Positions 16,585 through 25,779 of a DNA stretch of 64,000 nucleotides are shown here, in pieces (the first letter of the stretch is position 1; each line of letters opens with the position of its first letter). The stretch is from contig JAZKJF010000001.1 of the NCBI GenBank assembly GCA_040384465.1, positions 248,001 through 312,000 of the forward strand, read 5' to 3'. A model generated the notes under the pieces. It was not told the origin of the DNA and did no database searches. It saw nothing but the letters and a program-made list of their open reading frames with translations. Position numbers and translations under genes: made by a program. Origin of the DNA: UBA5078 sp040384465. Lineage in GTDB: Bacteria > Pseudomonadota > Gammaproteobacteria > Pseudomonadales > Pseudohongiellaceae.

Positions 16585-17607
16585 ATGGTAGGTAGCGAAC
16601 TGAAATTCAAAGCTTTTCGAGTGACGGAGCAACTCGTTGGCGGCACCCCGCACTATGTCGGGGGAGTGCACACTCGTACCCTAAGCGACTTGCCTGTCGG
16701 GGATGTACTGATCAAAGTCCGTTACTCTGCATTGAATTTCAAGGATGCACTGTCAGCGCAAGGCAACAAAGGAGTGACTCGACAATACCCTCATACCCCT
16801 GGGGTTGATGCGGTTGGCGAAGTGGTGCAATCGGGCGTCAACGAATTCCAACCAGGCGATACTGTTATTGCCACTGGTTTCGATCTTGGGATGAATACAG
16901 ATGGTGGTTTTGCTGAATACATACGTGTCCCTTCCGGTTGGCTTGTCCAGTTACCCGCAGGAATAAGCCTGCGACAGAGCATGGTGCTGGGTACAGCAGG
17001 CATGACCGCAGCCCTGTGTGTAGAGAAATTGCTTCAAAATGGACTCTCGCCAGAACAAGGAGAAGTATTGGTGACAGGCGCTACCGGTGGAGTAGGGGTG
17101 ATTGCAGTCGCACTACTTGCAAAGCTTGGTTACAACGTCGTTGCATGCACCGGAAAAATCGAGCAAGAACCGTATTTGCGTTCCATTGGCGCCTCTTCGG
17201 TTATTGCACGGCAAGCGCTTGCCGAACCATCTACACGAATGTTGTTGAAGGAAAGATGGGCTGGGGCTGTCGACGTGGCTGGTGGAGAGTTGCTGCGGAA
17301 TGTTCTCAGCTCGCTGCGTTATGGCAGTAGCGTAGCATGCTGCGGACTGGTGGGTTCTCCCGCTTTCAATGGAAGCGTGTTTCCGTTTATCCTTCGAGGA
17401 ATCAACCTTCTCGGTGTGGATTCAGTCAATCTTCCTCTTGCGCATAAAACGAAGATATGGGAAAGGCTGGCCAGCAGTTGGAGCTTACCTAACCTGGACG
17501 GCCTGGGGGTTGAAATCGGCCTGGAAGAACTGCCAGAGGCACTGGTAAGGTTGCAAGAAGGCAAAGCAGTCGGGCGCGTTTTGCTGGACTTATCACGCCC
17601 GACTTGA
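16585..17607 (+). CDS. AcuI/YhdH-family acrylyl-CoA reductase-like oxidoreductase
   Basis: Zinc-free medium-chain dehydrogenase of 340 residues. Members of the AcuI/YhdH group reduce acryloyl-CoA to propionyl-CoA with NADPH, and in marine bacteria this detoxifies acrylate formed from DMSP. The sequence shows the GroES-like N-terminus with YSALNFKDAL, the family PHTPGVDAVGEV strand, and a Rossmann motif GATGGVGVIAVALLAKLGY. The ATG at 16585 has AAGGA eight bases before it; a TTG one codon earlier is less likely. It converges with the sulfite reductase genes and has no DMSP genes nearby, so the exact substrate is inferred from the family only. Confidence 0.8.
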   Translation: MVGSELKFKAFRVTEQLVGGTPHYVGGVHTRTLSDLPVGDVLIKVRYSALNFKDALSAQGNKGVTRQYPHTPGVDAVGEVVQSGVNEFQPGDTVIATGFDLGMNTDGGFAEYIRVPSGWLVQLPAGISLRQSMVLGTAGMTAALCVEKLLQNGLSPEQGEVLVTGATGGVGVIAVALLAKLGYNVVACTGKIEQEPYLRSIGASSVIARQALAEPSTRMLLKERWAGAVDVAGGELLRNVLSSLRYGSSVACCGLVGSPAFNGSVFPFILRGINLLGVDSVNLPLAHKTKIWERLASSWSLPNLDGLGVEIGLEELPEALVRLQEGKAVGRVLLDLSRPT

Positions 17608-17626
17608 ACTGTCGACATTGGTCTAT

Positions 17627-18127
17627 TCAGCGCCTTCTGAACAAAGGCAGGGGTTTGTCGACACTTGCTTGGTAACCGTCGGTAAAATCACCAAAGGCGC
17701 CGAGAGCCGCTTCCAGATTCTGATCATCACGCATGACGAATGCATCAAATCCGCATCTGGACATGTAGAAGAGCTGGTCTCTCAACACATCGCCAATTGC
17801 CCGAATTTCACCTTTATATCCAAGGTTGGCACGCAGTTCTCGAGCCGACGTGTAGGCGCGGCCGTCAGAAAAAATCGGAAAATTCAAAGCAATAACGTCG
17901 AGATTGTGCAAATCCTTGCCGAGTGACTGCGGCACTTCATGACTGTTCAACCAGACAGCTGTTCTCCCCGAACGATTCCGGAGAACATCCTGCTGCTCTG
18001 ACCAGTACGTCAGCGGAACTATCAGGTTCTGGCCAGAGAGGGTTTGCAAATCCTGTAATTGATTCGCATCTTTGATCAGAACCCAAGCGTCATCAATGAT
18101 CTGGCCGCTCTTAATTAACTTTGGCAT
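17627..18127 (-). CDS. DUF934 protein, sulfite reductase partner
   Basis: Protein of 166 residues in the DUF934 family, whose genes regularly follow sulfite reductase (cysI-type) genes in proteobacteria. Conserved features are the NFPIFSDGRAYTSARELR stretch and the GDVLRDQLFYMSRCGFDAF segment. Its exact role is not established; an accessory function in sulfite reduction or cysteine synthesis is inferred from context. The start at 18127 overlaps the end of the sulfite reductase gene by 17 bases and has AAGGA eight bases upstream. The ATG three codons earlier lies too close to that site. Confidence 0.8.
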   Translation of the reverse strand: MPKLIKSGQIIDDAWVLIKDANQLQDLQTLSGQNLIVPLTYWSEQQDVLRNRSGRTAVWLNSHEVPQSLGKDLHNLDVIALNFPIFSDGRAYTSARELRANLGYKGEIRAIGDVLRDQLFYMSRCGFDAFVMRDDQNLEAALGAFGDFTDGYQASVDKPLPLFRRR

Positions 18128-19769
18128 AGACTTCATCCTTGAATGGCTCTATACCAACTCGATTGAAAGTTTCGAGAAAGCGTTCACCAGGTTGCCGCAT
18201 CTTCATGTAAATATTGATAATTTTCTCTATGACATCAGGGACTTCTTCCTGAGCAAAGGATGGGCCGACTATCTGCCCCAGAGCAGTGTCATTCTCCACA
18301 GATCCACCAAGGGAAATCTGATAAAACTCTGCCCCTTTCTTGTCGACTCCCAAAATGCCGATATTGCCGACATGGTGGTGGCCGCACGCATTCATGCAAC
18401 CAGAGATATTCAAAGATATGTCGCCGATATCACGCAGTCTAGTGAGGTCCCCGAACCGGCGTTGGATCGACTCGGCGATCGGGATAGACTTCGCATTGGC
18501 GAGCGAACAGAAATCTCCACCGGGGCAGCATATGATATCCGTCAGCAGCCCACGATTGTCGCTATGCAATTTTTGAGACTTGAGAGCTTCCCACAGATCG
18601 CAAAGAGCAGCCTTCTCGACATCAGCCAGAATAATGTTCTGTTCATGGCTGACCCGCAGTTCTCCAAAACTGTAGCGATCCGCCAGATCAGCGACGAAAT
18701 TCATCTGATCGCTGGTGATATCTCCTGGCGCAGTGCCCGTTTCCTTGAGGCAGATAGTGACAATTGCATATCCAGGCTTCTTGTGAGCGCTGACGTTCTG
18801 GTAATACCAGCCCGCAAAAAGGACATTCTCACTCAGAGCCTTCGTCAACAAAGGCGACTCAGCCGGGAGTACGTGGTATTGCGGGTCCTGGAAATACTGC
18901 TTGCAACGCTGATACTCGGAATCAGTCAAGGTCATGGGGCCGTCTTTCAGCGCGAGCCATTCCTTTTCAACTTTGTCACGGAATGAATCAACCCCTGTTT
19001 CTTTCACAAGGATTTTGATACGGGCTTTATATTTGTTGTCTCTGCGACCCTCTCGGTTATAGACACGGAGGATGGCATCCAGATACGTGAGCAGATGCTG
19101 TTTCGGAAGGAAAGCCCTGATCTCTTTGCCTATCACGGGGGTTCTGCCCAGTCCGCCCCCGACCAATACTCGGAAACCGGTTTCTCCAGATTCGTTCTTG
19201 ACTATAAACAGACCGATATCGTGAACCTGAGTGGCCGCCTGGTCATCTATGGTGCCACAAACTGCAATCTTGAATTTTCGTGGCAGGTAGGCAAATTCCG
19301 GATGGAATGTTGACCATTGACGGATAATCTCGCAGTAAGGACGACTGTCCTCAATCTCATTCACCGCACACCCTGCAAATTGGTCGGTAGTGGTGTTTCT
19401 GATGCAATTACCACTTGTCTGAATGGCGTGCATCTCCACTTCCGCAAGATGGGCAAGGATGTCGGGGACATCAGAGAGAGCGGGCCAATTAAACTGGATA
19501 TTTTGTCTCGTCGTGAAATGTCCGTAGCCTTTGTCATAGTAGTCTGCGATATAGGCCAACTTCCGCAATTGCTTGGTGGATAACATTCCATACGGAATGG
19601 CTACACGCAGCATCGGTGCAAGACGCTGTACATACAGACCGTTTTGCAGACGCAGCGGCAAAAATTCGGGGCCTGGCAACTCACCTTTTAGAAATCGCGC
19701 TGTTTGATTGCGAAATTGTGCGATGCGGTCGGCGAGCATCTGATGATCATAGTTATCGTATCTATACAT
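18111..19769 (-). CDS. cysI: Assimilatory sulfite reductase hemoprotein (CysI-like)
   Basis: Siroheme and [4Fe-4S] enzyme that reduces sulfite to sulfide for cysteine synthesis. The cluster and siroheme ligands are visible near the C-terminus: C-PGGDF-C and, about 35 residues later, GCMNAC (a C-x5-C, C-x3-C pattern). The N-terminal half has the repeat-domain segments GHFTTRQNIQFNWP and the TSGNCIRNTTTDQFAG loop. The chosen ATG at 19769 gives 552 residues and begins with the family-like MYRYDNYD; the open frame extends 38 codons further but that part looks non-coding. No flavoprotein partner (cysJ) is in the window, so the electron donor may be ferredoxin or an unlinked flavoprotein. A nitrite reductase role is possible but the DUF934 neighbour favours sulfite. 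Confidence 0.88.
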   Translation of the reverse strand: MYRYDNYDHQMLADRIAQFRNQTARFLKGELPGPEFLPLRLQNGLYVQRLAPMLRVAIPYGMLSTKQLRKLAYIADYYDKGYGHFTTRQNIQFNWPALSDVPDILAHLAEVEMHAIQTSGNCIRNTTTDQFAGCAVNEIEDSRPYCEIIRQWSTFHPEFAYLPRKFKIAVCGTIDDQAATQVHDIGLFIVKNESGETGFRVLVGGGLGRTPVIGKEIRAFLPKQHLLTYLDAILRVYNREGRRDNKYKARIKILVKETGVDSFRDKVEKEWLALKDGPMTLTDSEYQRCKQYFQDPQYHVLPAESPLLTKALSENVLFAGWYYQNVSAHKKPGYAIVTICLKETGTAPGDITSDQMNFVADLADRYSFGELRVSHEQNIILADVEKAALCDLWEALKSQKLHSDNRGLLTDIICCPGGDFCSLANAKSIPIAESIQRRFGDLTRLRDIGDISLNISGCMNACGHHHVGNIGILGVDKKGAEFYQISLGGSVENDTALGQIVGPSFAQEEVPDVIEKIINIYMKMRQPGERFLETFNRVGIEPFKDEVYAKVN

Positions 19770-20015
19770 GGTGTGGGTCTGAGTCAGATGATTCGAATGA
19801 CGCTCGAAATTCATTTTCGAAGCGGAAAGTGGCGTCAATTGTAAAGCAAATAGCATAATTGGCGCCAGTGACACGACATGCACGTGAACGAACTCAACGT
19901 ATGCAGATGATCTGGCAGTCGCAAGTTTTGCTTGATTATGCGAGCGGGAGCATTAAAATGCGCCACTGTTTTTGAATTTCCGCAACCTCAACAATCCAGT
20001 CAATTGGAACCCACT

Positions 20016-20153
20016 ATGAGCCACCACGACGAGTCTGCGAATACCCCGATCAATTGCGAAGAAATGGATGCCAACAGCCGAGCAGATGCTTATGCAATGT
20101 TTTCTCTTGTGATGATAATCGTCACTATCGCTGCATTTTTTGCCAGTCGCTAA
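20016..20153 (+). CDS. Small single-pass membrane protein, 45 residues
   Basis: Possible small protein beginning MSHHDESANTP. It has a polar, acidic N-terminal half and one C-terminal hydrophobic segment (about residues 27-42, MFSLVMIIVTIAAFF) ending SR. An ATG with a GGAAC site about seven bases upstream supports translation. I do not recognise a family. It stands between the sulfite reductase and DUF2970 genes and converges with the latter. An in-frame upstream extension to 19932 exists but looks unlike protein. Confidence 0.5.
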   Translation: MSHHDESANTPINCEEMDANSRADAYAMFSLVMIIVTIAAFFASR

Positions 20154-20183
20154 ACTCAATAGTCAATTTTATATTGAGAAGAG

Positions 20184-20223
20184 TGCGGGTCACACCCGCA
20201 GTAGTGCTGGTAGTGCCAGCACT
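20184..20223. terminator. Two tandem hairpins between convergent genes
   Basis: The first stem is tgcgggt (20184-20190) with acccgca (20194-20200) around a three-base loop. The second is agtgctgg (20203-20210) with ccagcact (20216-20223) around a five-base loop. Both are perfect. They fill the gap between the 45-residue gene and the DUF2970 gene, which converge, so a bidirectional terminator is likely although T-runs are short. Confidence 0.55.
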
Positions 20224-20233
20224 ATTTACTGCC

Positions 20234-20458
20234 TCACGGAAGTACCAGCCTCACAATAGTCACCAGCACCGCGATGAATATCGCGGTGAAAATCACTGCA
20301 GCAACAACAAATCCCTTAATCGATCCGCTGGCGAAATCACGTTCTTTGTTAGCTTTGTTTTGTACGCCAAAACTGGCCTGCATGACGCTTAACAGCATCC
20401 GCCAGAAAGGAATATTTGCCTGTTTCACGTCTTGAGATTCTTCTTCTCTTTCACTCAT
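20234..20458 (-). CDS. DUF2970 small membrane protein
   Basis: Protein of 74 residues starting MSEREEES, with a conserved middle (FWRMLLSVMQASFGVQNK) and a C-terminal transmembrane helix (about residues 48-72). This matches DUF2970, a family of unknown function often found directly downstream of metH or near it in pseudomonads. An ATG at 20458 is chosen; the frame begins four codons earlier. It lies 32 bases after metH on the same strand and is probably co-transcribed with it. Confidence 0.75.
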   Translation of the reverse strand: MSEREEESQDVKQANIPFWRMLLSVMQASFGVQNKANKERDFASGSIKGFVVAAVIFTAIFIAVLVTIVRLVLP

Positions 20459-20490
20459 TCCCCACCTCATTTAGTCAGTCAGGCTAATGT

Positions 20491-23400
20491 TTAGATAAGA
20501 TTCGGCGTCAGCAGTTTGCTGATGGCCTCGATACTAAGCCCTTTACGATCCGCCATGGACTGCACCTGATCATTATCAACCTTTCCTACTGCGAAGTAAC
20601 GAGCATCCGGATGTGCGAAATAGAAACCACTGACGCTTGCTGCCGGACTCATTGCAAAGCTTTCAGTCAAACGCATACCAATCTGCCCAGGGACGTCCAT
20701 GATGTCGAACAGAATTTCCTTGTCTGAATGTTCCGGGCAAGCTGGGTATCCTGGAGCAGGTCTGATCCCTCGATATTGCTCTTTGATGAGTTCATCGTTA
20801 CTCAATTGCTCGTTCACAGCATATGGCCAGAACTCTTTACGTACCCGTTGATGCATATGTTCTGCGAACGCTTCAGCTAATCGATCTGCTAAAGCTTTGA
20901 CTAGCAGCGCACTGTAGTCGTTGTTCTCCGCTTCGAATTTTTTGGCTAAAAGGTCCGCACCAATCCCGGTTGTCACGGCAAATCCTCCCAGGTAATCCAT
21001 ATGCCCGCTGTCCAGAGGTGCAATGAAATCTGCTAAAGAAAGGTTGGGTATGCCTGCAGCTTTTGTAGATTGCTGACGAAGAAAATTGAAACAGGCAATC
21101 GGAGTCTTCCTATCGGTATTCTCATATAACGCCACGTCATTCACACCGATCTGGGCGGCGGGCCAAAATCCGATAATCGCTTGAGCCTTGAGAAGCTTTT
21201 TCTCCACAATTTCCTGCAGCATTGCTTGAGCATCACGGAAAAGATCACGCGCGGCCTCGCCGACGATTTCATCATTCAGGATCGCCGGATACTTTCCGGC
21301 CAGACTCCAGGTAATAAAGAAAGGAGTCCAATCAATGTATGGAATTATCGTTTGCAGTGAGTAATCTGCAAAGACTCGCGTCCCCAGAAACAGTGGAGAT
21401 ACTGGAGTAAATTTTTGCCAATCTGCTTTGAATGCATTGCCATTTGCCTGTTCAAAGCTGATGACATTCTTGCGATTGTCTCTGTTGGCATTACGAGCCC
21501 GCACGGCGTCGTATTCTTCGTGGATTTTGCGTTTGAATTCACCGCTACCGTCTTCACTCAGGAGACTACTTACCACAGTGACACTTCGAGATGCATCCGG
21601 CACGTAAACGGTCGCGTTGTTCGAGTAGTGCTGTTCGATTTTCACTGCAGTATGTGCTTTGGAGGTCGTTGCCCCACCAATCAGCAGAGGAATTTTGAAG
21701 CCGAGACGCTGCATTTCTTTGGCGACATGCACCATTTCGTCGAGGGATGGAGTAATAAGACCGCTCAGGCCGATAATATCGACTTTCTGCTCTATAGCGG
21801 TTTGCAATATTTTTTCACACGACACCATGACCCCAAGATCGACGATTTCGTAGTTATTACAACCAAGAACCACGCCCACGATATTTTTACCAATGTCGTG
21901 CACATCCCCTTTGACTGTCGCCAGAAGCACTTTCCCTTTCGCTTTTATGACCTGACCTTGTTTACGCTCCTCAATATAAGGGAGCAAGTAGGCAACGGCT
22001 TGTTTCATGACTCGCGCACTTTTCACTACCTGTGGTAAAAACATCTTGCCACTGCCAAATAAGTCTCCGACGATGTTCATGCCGGCCATGAGCGGACCTT
22101 CAATGACCTCGATAGGCTCTGCAAAATGTTGGCGCGCCTCCTCAGTATCCAGTTCGATATACCGGGTAATTCCTTTCACTAGAGCGTGTGCAATACGTGC
22201 ACTTACGTCGGCCTCTCTCCAACTGAGATCTTCTTGGCTCTCTGAGGTAGTTTCACCGCTGTATTTTCGCGTCACCTCCATTAACCTGTCAGTGGAATCA
22301 GGGCGTCGATTCAAAACAACATCTTCAACACGCTCTTTAAGCTCTTCAGGGATTTGATCATACACAGTCAACTGACCTGCGTTGACGATGCCCATGCTGA
22401 GGCCAGACTTGATGGCGTAGTACAAGAACACTGAATGGATCGCTTCTCTGACTGTGTCATTGCCTCGGAATGAAAAAGAGACATTACTGACACCGCCCGA
22501 AATCAGGGCATGAGGCAGTTCACGCTTGATGTACTCACAGCTTTTGATGAAATCGACAGCATAGTTGTTGTGCTCTTCGATTCCTGTTGCAACAGCAAAT
22601 ATGTTTGGGTCAAAGATAATGTCCTGAGCAGGGAAGCCGACTGTATTGACAAGAATGTCGTAACTTCGCTTGCAGATACTGCATTTCTTCTCAAAAGTGT
22701 CCGCTTGCCCTTGCTCATCAAATGCCATCACTACGACAGCAGCACCATACCTGAGGCACAATTTGGCTTTACTGATAAAGTCTTCTTCTCCCTCCTTGAG
22801 ACTGATCGAGTTCACTATTCCTTTGCCTTGTAGGCATTTCAATCCCTCTTCAATAATGTCCCATTTGGAGGAATCGACCATGATCGGGACCCGGCTTATA
22901 TCCGGTTCAGAGGCAATGAGACGGAGGAAATGTGACATTGCCGCCTTGGAATCAAGCATTCCCTCGTCCATGTTGATATCGATAATCTGGGCACCAGACT
23001 CAACTTGCTGCAGTGCAATATCAAGGGCGCTCGCATAGTCACCGTCTCTTATAAGCCGTGCAAACTTCTTCGAACCCGTGATGTTCGTCCGTTCGCCGAC
23101 ATTTACAAAGAGCGATTGCGAGGTAATGTTGAAGGACTCAAGCCCACTCAAACGGCAAGCTGGCGATATCTCAGGAATGTGGCGCGGCTTATGTCGTGAT
23201 ACTGCCTGTGCAATGGCACGAATATGCATAGGCGTAGTACCGCAACAGCCACCGACAATGTTGAGAAATCCACTTTGCGCAAATTCTTCGATGATGTCAG
23301 CCATTTCACGAGCACTTTGATCATACTCTCCAAACTCATTGGGCAAACCAGCGTTCGGATGAGCAGAGACATAAGTGTTTGCAATACGGGAAATTTCCTC

Positions 23401-24183
23401 AACGTGCGGACGTAACTGCTCTGCACCCAAGGCACAATTGAATCCAATCGAAATTGGCTTAGCATGCGCGACAGAATTCCAGAAGGCTTCTACGGTCTGG
23501 CCAGACAGAGTTCGACCACTCGCGTCAGTAATCGTCCCTGATATCATAATCGGAAGAGTTCTTCCGAGAATCTCCATTTGCTCCTGGACAGCGTAAATAG
23601 CTGCTTTCGCATTAAGAGTATCGAAGACCGTTTCAATCAGGAGGATGTCTGCCCCTCCTTTGATTAAGCCATCAGTGGCGATCTTGTAGTTCTCCACCAA
23701 CTCATCAAAGGTCACATTCCGAAAGGCCGGATCATTAACATCTGGAGAGATAGAACCTGTACGGCTCGTTGGCCCAAGAACACCGGCAACGAAACGTGGC
23801 TTATCGGGAGTGCTCGTAGTAATTTCATCACATGCCGCACGCGCCAGTCGTGCACCTTCATAATTGAGTTCGAACGCCAGGGACTGCAAGCCATAATCGG
23901 ACTGCGAAATAGCAGTAGAGTTGAAGGTGTTCGTTTCGATAATATCAGCACCGGCAACCAGATACTCATGGTGAATCTGGCGAATGACACTAGGTTGCGT
24001 CAGTGTCAATAAATCGTTATTTCCTACCAGATCAACAGAGCTATCTTTGAAACGCTCTCCCCGGAAATCAGCCTCTTTCAGCTTATGTCCCTGAATCATA
24101 GTACCCATGGCACCATCCAGGACAAGAATGCGCTGCTGTAATGCCAGCTCTAGAGGGGTGTCGGATATTCTGTGTGCCATCAT
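20491..24183 (-). CDS. metH: Cobalamin-dependent methionine synthase
   Basis: Transfers the methyl group of 5-methyltetrahydrofolate through methylcobalamin to homocysteine. All four modules are present in 1230 residues. The homocysteine domain has the zinc cysteines in GFNCALG and GGCCGTTP. The folate domain begins near NVGERTNITGSKKF. The B12 domain has DVHDIGKNIVG, whose histidine is the lower cobalt ligand. The C-terminal reactivation domain contains RPAPGYPACPEH for AdoMet binding. Two adjacent ATG codons mark the start. I see no clear cobalamin riboswitch in the 225 bases upstream. Presence implies a supply of B12, made or imported. Confidence 0.97.
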   Translation of the reverse strand: MMAHRISDTPLELALQQRILVLDGAMGTMIQGHKLKEADFRGERFKDSSVDLVGNNDLLTLTQPSVIRQIHHEYLVAGADIIETNTFNSTAISQSDYGLQSLAFELNYEGARLARAACDEITTSTPDKPRFVAGVLGPTSRTGSISPDVNDPAFRNVTFDELVENYKIATDGLIKGGADILLIETVFDTLNAKAAIYAVQEQMEILGRTLPIMISGTITDASGRTLSGQTVEAFWNSVAHAKPISIGFNCALGAEQLRPHVEEISRIANTYVSAHPNAGLPNEFGEYDQSAREMADIIEEFAQSGFLNIVGGCCGTTPMHIRAIAQAVSRHKPRHIPEISPACRLSGLESFNITSQSLFVNVGERTNITGSKKFARLIRDGDYASALDIALQQVESGAQIIDINMDEGMLDSKAAMSHFLRLIASEPDISRVPIMVDSSKWDIIEEGLKCLQGKGIVNSISLKEGEEDFISKAKLCLRYGAAVVVMAFDEQGQADTFEKKCSICKRSYDILVNTVGFPAQDIIFDPNIFAVATGIEEHNNYAVDFIKSCEYIKRELPHALISGGVSNVSFSFRGNDTVREAIHSVFLYYAIKSGLSMGIVNAGQLTVYDQIPEELKERVEDVVLNRRPDSTDRLMEVTRKYSGETTSESQEDLSWREADVSARIAHALVKGITRYIELDTEEARQHFAEPIEVIEGPLMAGMNIVGDLFGSGKMFLPQVVKSARVMKQAVAYLLPYIEERKQGQVIKAKGKVLLATVKGDVHDIGKNIVGVVLGCNNYEIVDLGVMVSCEKILQTAIEQKVDIIGLSGLITPSLDEMVHVAKEMQRLGFKIPLLIGGATTSKAHTAVKIEQHYSNNATVYVPDASRSVTVVSSLLSEDGSGEFKRKIHEEYDAVRARNANRDNRKNVISFEQANGNAFKADWQKFTPVSPLFLGTRVFADYSLQTIIPYIDWTPFFITWSLAGKYPAILNDEIVGEAARDLFRDAQAMLQEIVEKKLLKAQAIIGFWPAAQIGVNDVALYENTDRKTPIACFNFLRQQSTKAAGIPNLSLADFIAPLDSGHMDYLGGFAVTTGIGADLLAKKFEAENNDYSALLVKALADRLAEAFAEHMHQRVRKEFWPYAVNEQLSNDELIKEQYRGIRPAPGYPACPEHSDKEILFDIMDVPGQIGMRLTESFAMSPAASVSGFYFAHPDARYFAVGKVDNDQVQSMADRKGLSIEAISKLLTPNLI

Positions 24184-24420
24184 GAATTCTCGTGAACTGA
24201 GGACCAGTACAAGCCGGACCAGCTAAAAAGGAGTGGCATTCTACCAGAAGTGAGAAGCATCAGTATCAGTGCAGCCTAACTTGCAGGCCGCACATCAGAC
24301 AGTATCGTGCCAGGTTTTCTTATAATCGTAATAACCAAGTAAAACAGTCGAGTATTTATCTTGAGAGCGACTTAGCGTAAACTGCCTCGACTTGTAACTG
24401 AGTGGTTTGTGGAAGATTCT

Positions 24421-25002
24421 ATGATCAATATTACGGATTCTGCACAGGAATACCTTGCAGAGTTATTAAGAAAACAAGATTGCGAAGGGATAGCTGTTCG
24501 GATCTTTATCCTCGATGCGGGCACACCTAAAGCGGAAACCTGCATATCATTTTGCCGACCTGGTGAATCACAGGAAACGGATGAAGTCAGGCACTATCCA
24601 AATTTTAAAGCCTACATAGAGGAGCGAAGTCTGCCATATCTGAAGGATGCCGTCGTAGACTATGCGAAGGACTCTATGGGCGGGCAACTCACAATAAAGG
24701 CACCCAACTCAAGATTGCCACAGGTTGGACAGGATAGTTCGATGGAAGAGCGCATCAACTATGTACTGTACAACGAGGTCAATCCTTCACTGGCAGCCCA
24801 TGGTGGAATTGTGACACTTGAGGAAATATTTGAAGGGTCTGTCGCGATTTTGAAATTCGGAGGAGGGTGTCAAGGGTGCGGAATGGTAGACCTGACGTTG
24901 AAGGAAGGCGTGGAAAAAACGCTTCGCGAGAAAATCCCGGAGTTGACGGATGTGCGCGACATTACCGATCACAGCAAACGAGAAAATGCATATTTTAAAT
25001 AA
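24421..25002 (+). CDS. nfuA: Fe-S cluster carrier protein NfuA
   Basis: Scaffold or carrier that delivers [4Fe-4S] clusters to client enzymes, important under oxidative stress or iron limitation. An N-terminal degenerate A-type domain (about residues 1-95) has lost its cluster cysteines, and the C-terminal Nfu domain carries the ligand pair in GGGCQGCGMVDLTL. The length of 193 residues matches E. coli NfuA (191). The ATG at 24421 has GGAAGA five bases before it. It is divergent from metH and converges with the dUTPase-like gene. Confidence 0.94.
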   Translation: MINITDSAQEYLAELLRKQDCEGIAVRIFILDAGTPKAETCISFCRPGESQETDEVRHYPNFKAYIEERSLPYLKDAVVDYAKDSMGGQLTIKAPNSRLPQVGQDSSMEERINYVLYNEVNPSLAAHGGIVTLEEIFEGSVAILKFGGGCQGCGMVDLTLKEGVEKTLREKIPELTDVRDITDHSKRENAYFK

Positions 25003-25050
25003 TCTGATGAGCGTTGCGTATCTTGTCATAGCAGAGAACGGGATAGTCGA

Positions 25051-25716
25051 CTAGACCGGATACCGAGATTCGAGCAATTGGTACAAGTCTTCCGGGTATG
25101 AAGAGTCTTGCGGGTCGAGATTCTTCATAATCTCGACAAGGTGCTCGTTATCTTCTTTGCCACACCACACTTTAAGGTAAGTGCCTTCTTTATAACCATG
25201 GTCTTGCCGGAAAAAATTCAATACATTCTTACCGACGTATTGCTCGAACAACTCCTCCCAATTCATATTACAGTCGTGAAGCAAGGCCGTGAAAAGCGCG
25301 AGTTCGATCCGTCTGGAAACAGATACCCCAATCAACAACTCCAATTTAGCGACAAGATCGAGCGACGAAAACTCATAGGTCATCCCGTCAAAATCAATTT
25401 TATTCCTCTGATTCTCCTTAATATTGATTGACAGTAGTAATTCTAAGGCTTGATTGTGATCATTTCCCGACTTCAGCAAAATAGCAGAAAGTATAAAATG
25501 CCATATATCCACGATTTCCATCTGTAATTGAGCTGTGTCGCAGTGCTGTTTCTTCCACCACTTCCAGCCATGGTGCTCTATTGCCTCAGCCCCCTCAATA
25601 ATCACAGCACGCAGGTATGGAAAGCTCTGCTGAACCCAATCAGCACATATCTTGGAGTTCATTTTGGCCTGCATATCCAACATGATCTGAGCTTGATTTC
25701 GGGGAATATCTGTCAT
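25051..25716 (-). CDS. dUTP diphosphatase, dimeric all-alpha (MazG-like) type
   Basis: Protein of 221 residues resembling the dimeric dUTPases of the all-alpha NTP pyrophosphatase superfamily, which hydrolyse dUTP to dUMP and keep uracil out of DNA. The metal-binding helices are visible as EGAEAIEHHGWKWWKK and QMEIVDIWHF, with acidic residues spaced E-x3-E / E-x2-D. A later ELALFTALLHDCNMNWEELFEQYVGKN helix pair also fits. It is not the trimeric Dut type. Its start lies 17 bases from a G10 tract (C10 on its own strand), which is unusual for a leader. A dCTP- or other NTP-specific activity cannot be excluded. Confidence 0.65.
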   Translation of the reverse strand: MTDIPRNQAQIMLDMQAKMNSKICADWVQQSFPYLRAVIIEGAEAIEHHGWKWWKKQHCDTAQLQMEIVDIWHFILSAILLKSGNDHNQALELLLSINIKENQRNKIDFDGMTYEFSSLDLVAKLELLIGVSVSRRIELALFTALLHDCNMNWEELFEQYVGKNVLNFFRQDHGYKEGTYLKVWCGKEDNEHLVEIMKNLDPQDSSYPEDLYQLLESRYPV

Positions 25717-25733
25717 ACACGACCTAGTTAAGA

Positions 25734-25743
25734 GGGGGGGGGG
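25734..25743. repeat. Homopolymer G10 tract
   Basis: Ten consecutive G on the + strand, 17 bases upstream of the dUTPase-like start on the other strand and about 40 bases from the N gap. A second G-rich cluster (ggggaggggg, 25769-25778) follows. It could be slippage-prone, or a consequence of poor sequence at a contig end. Confidence 0.7.
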
Positions 25744-25779
25744 AATTTAGTGTTTACGAAGTGTATCAGGGGAGGGGGA

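Noticed and set aside
24184..24420. Cobalamin riboswitch before metH
   Set aside because: I looked for the conserved B12 box on the minus strand and found nothing convincing.
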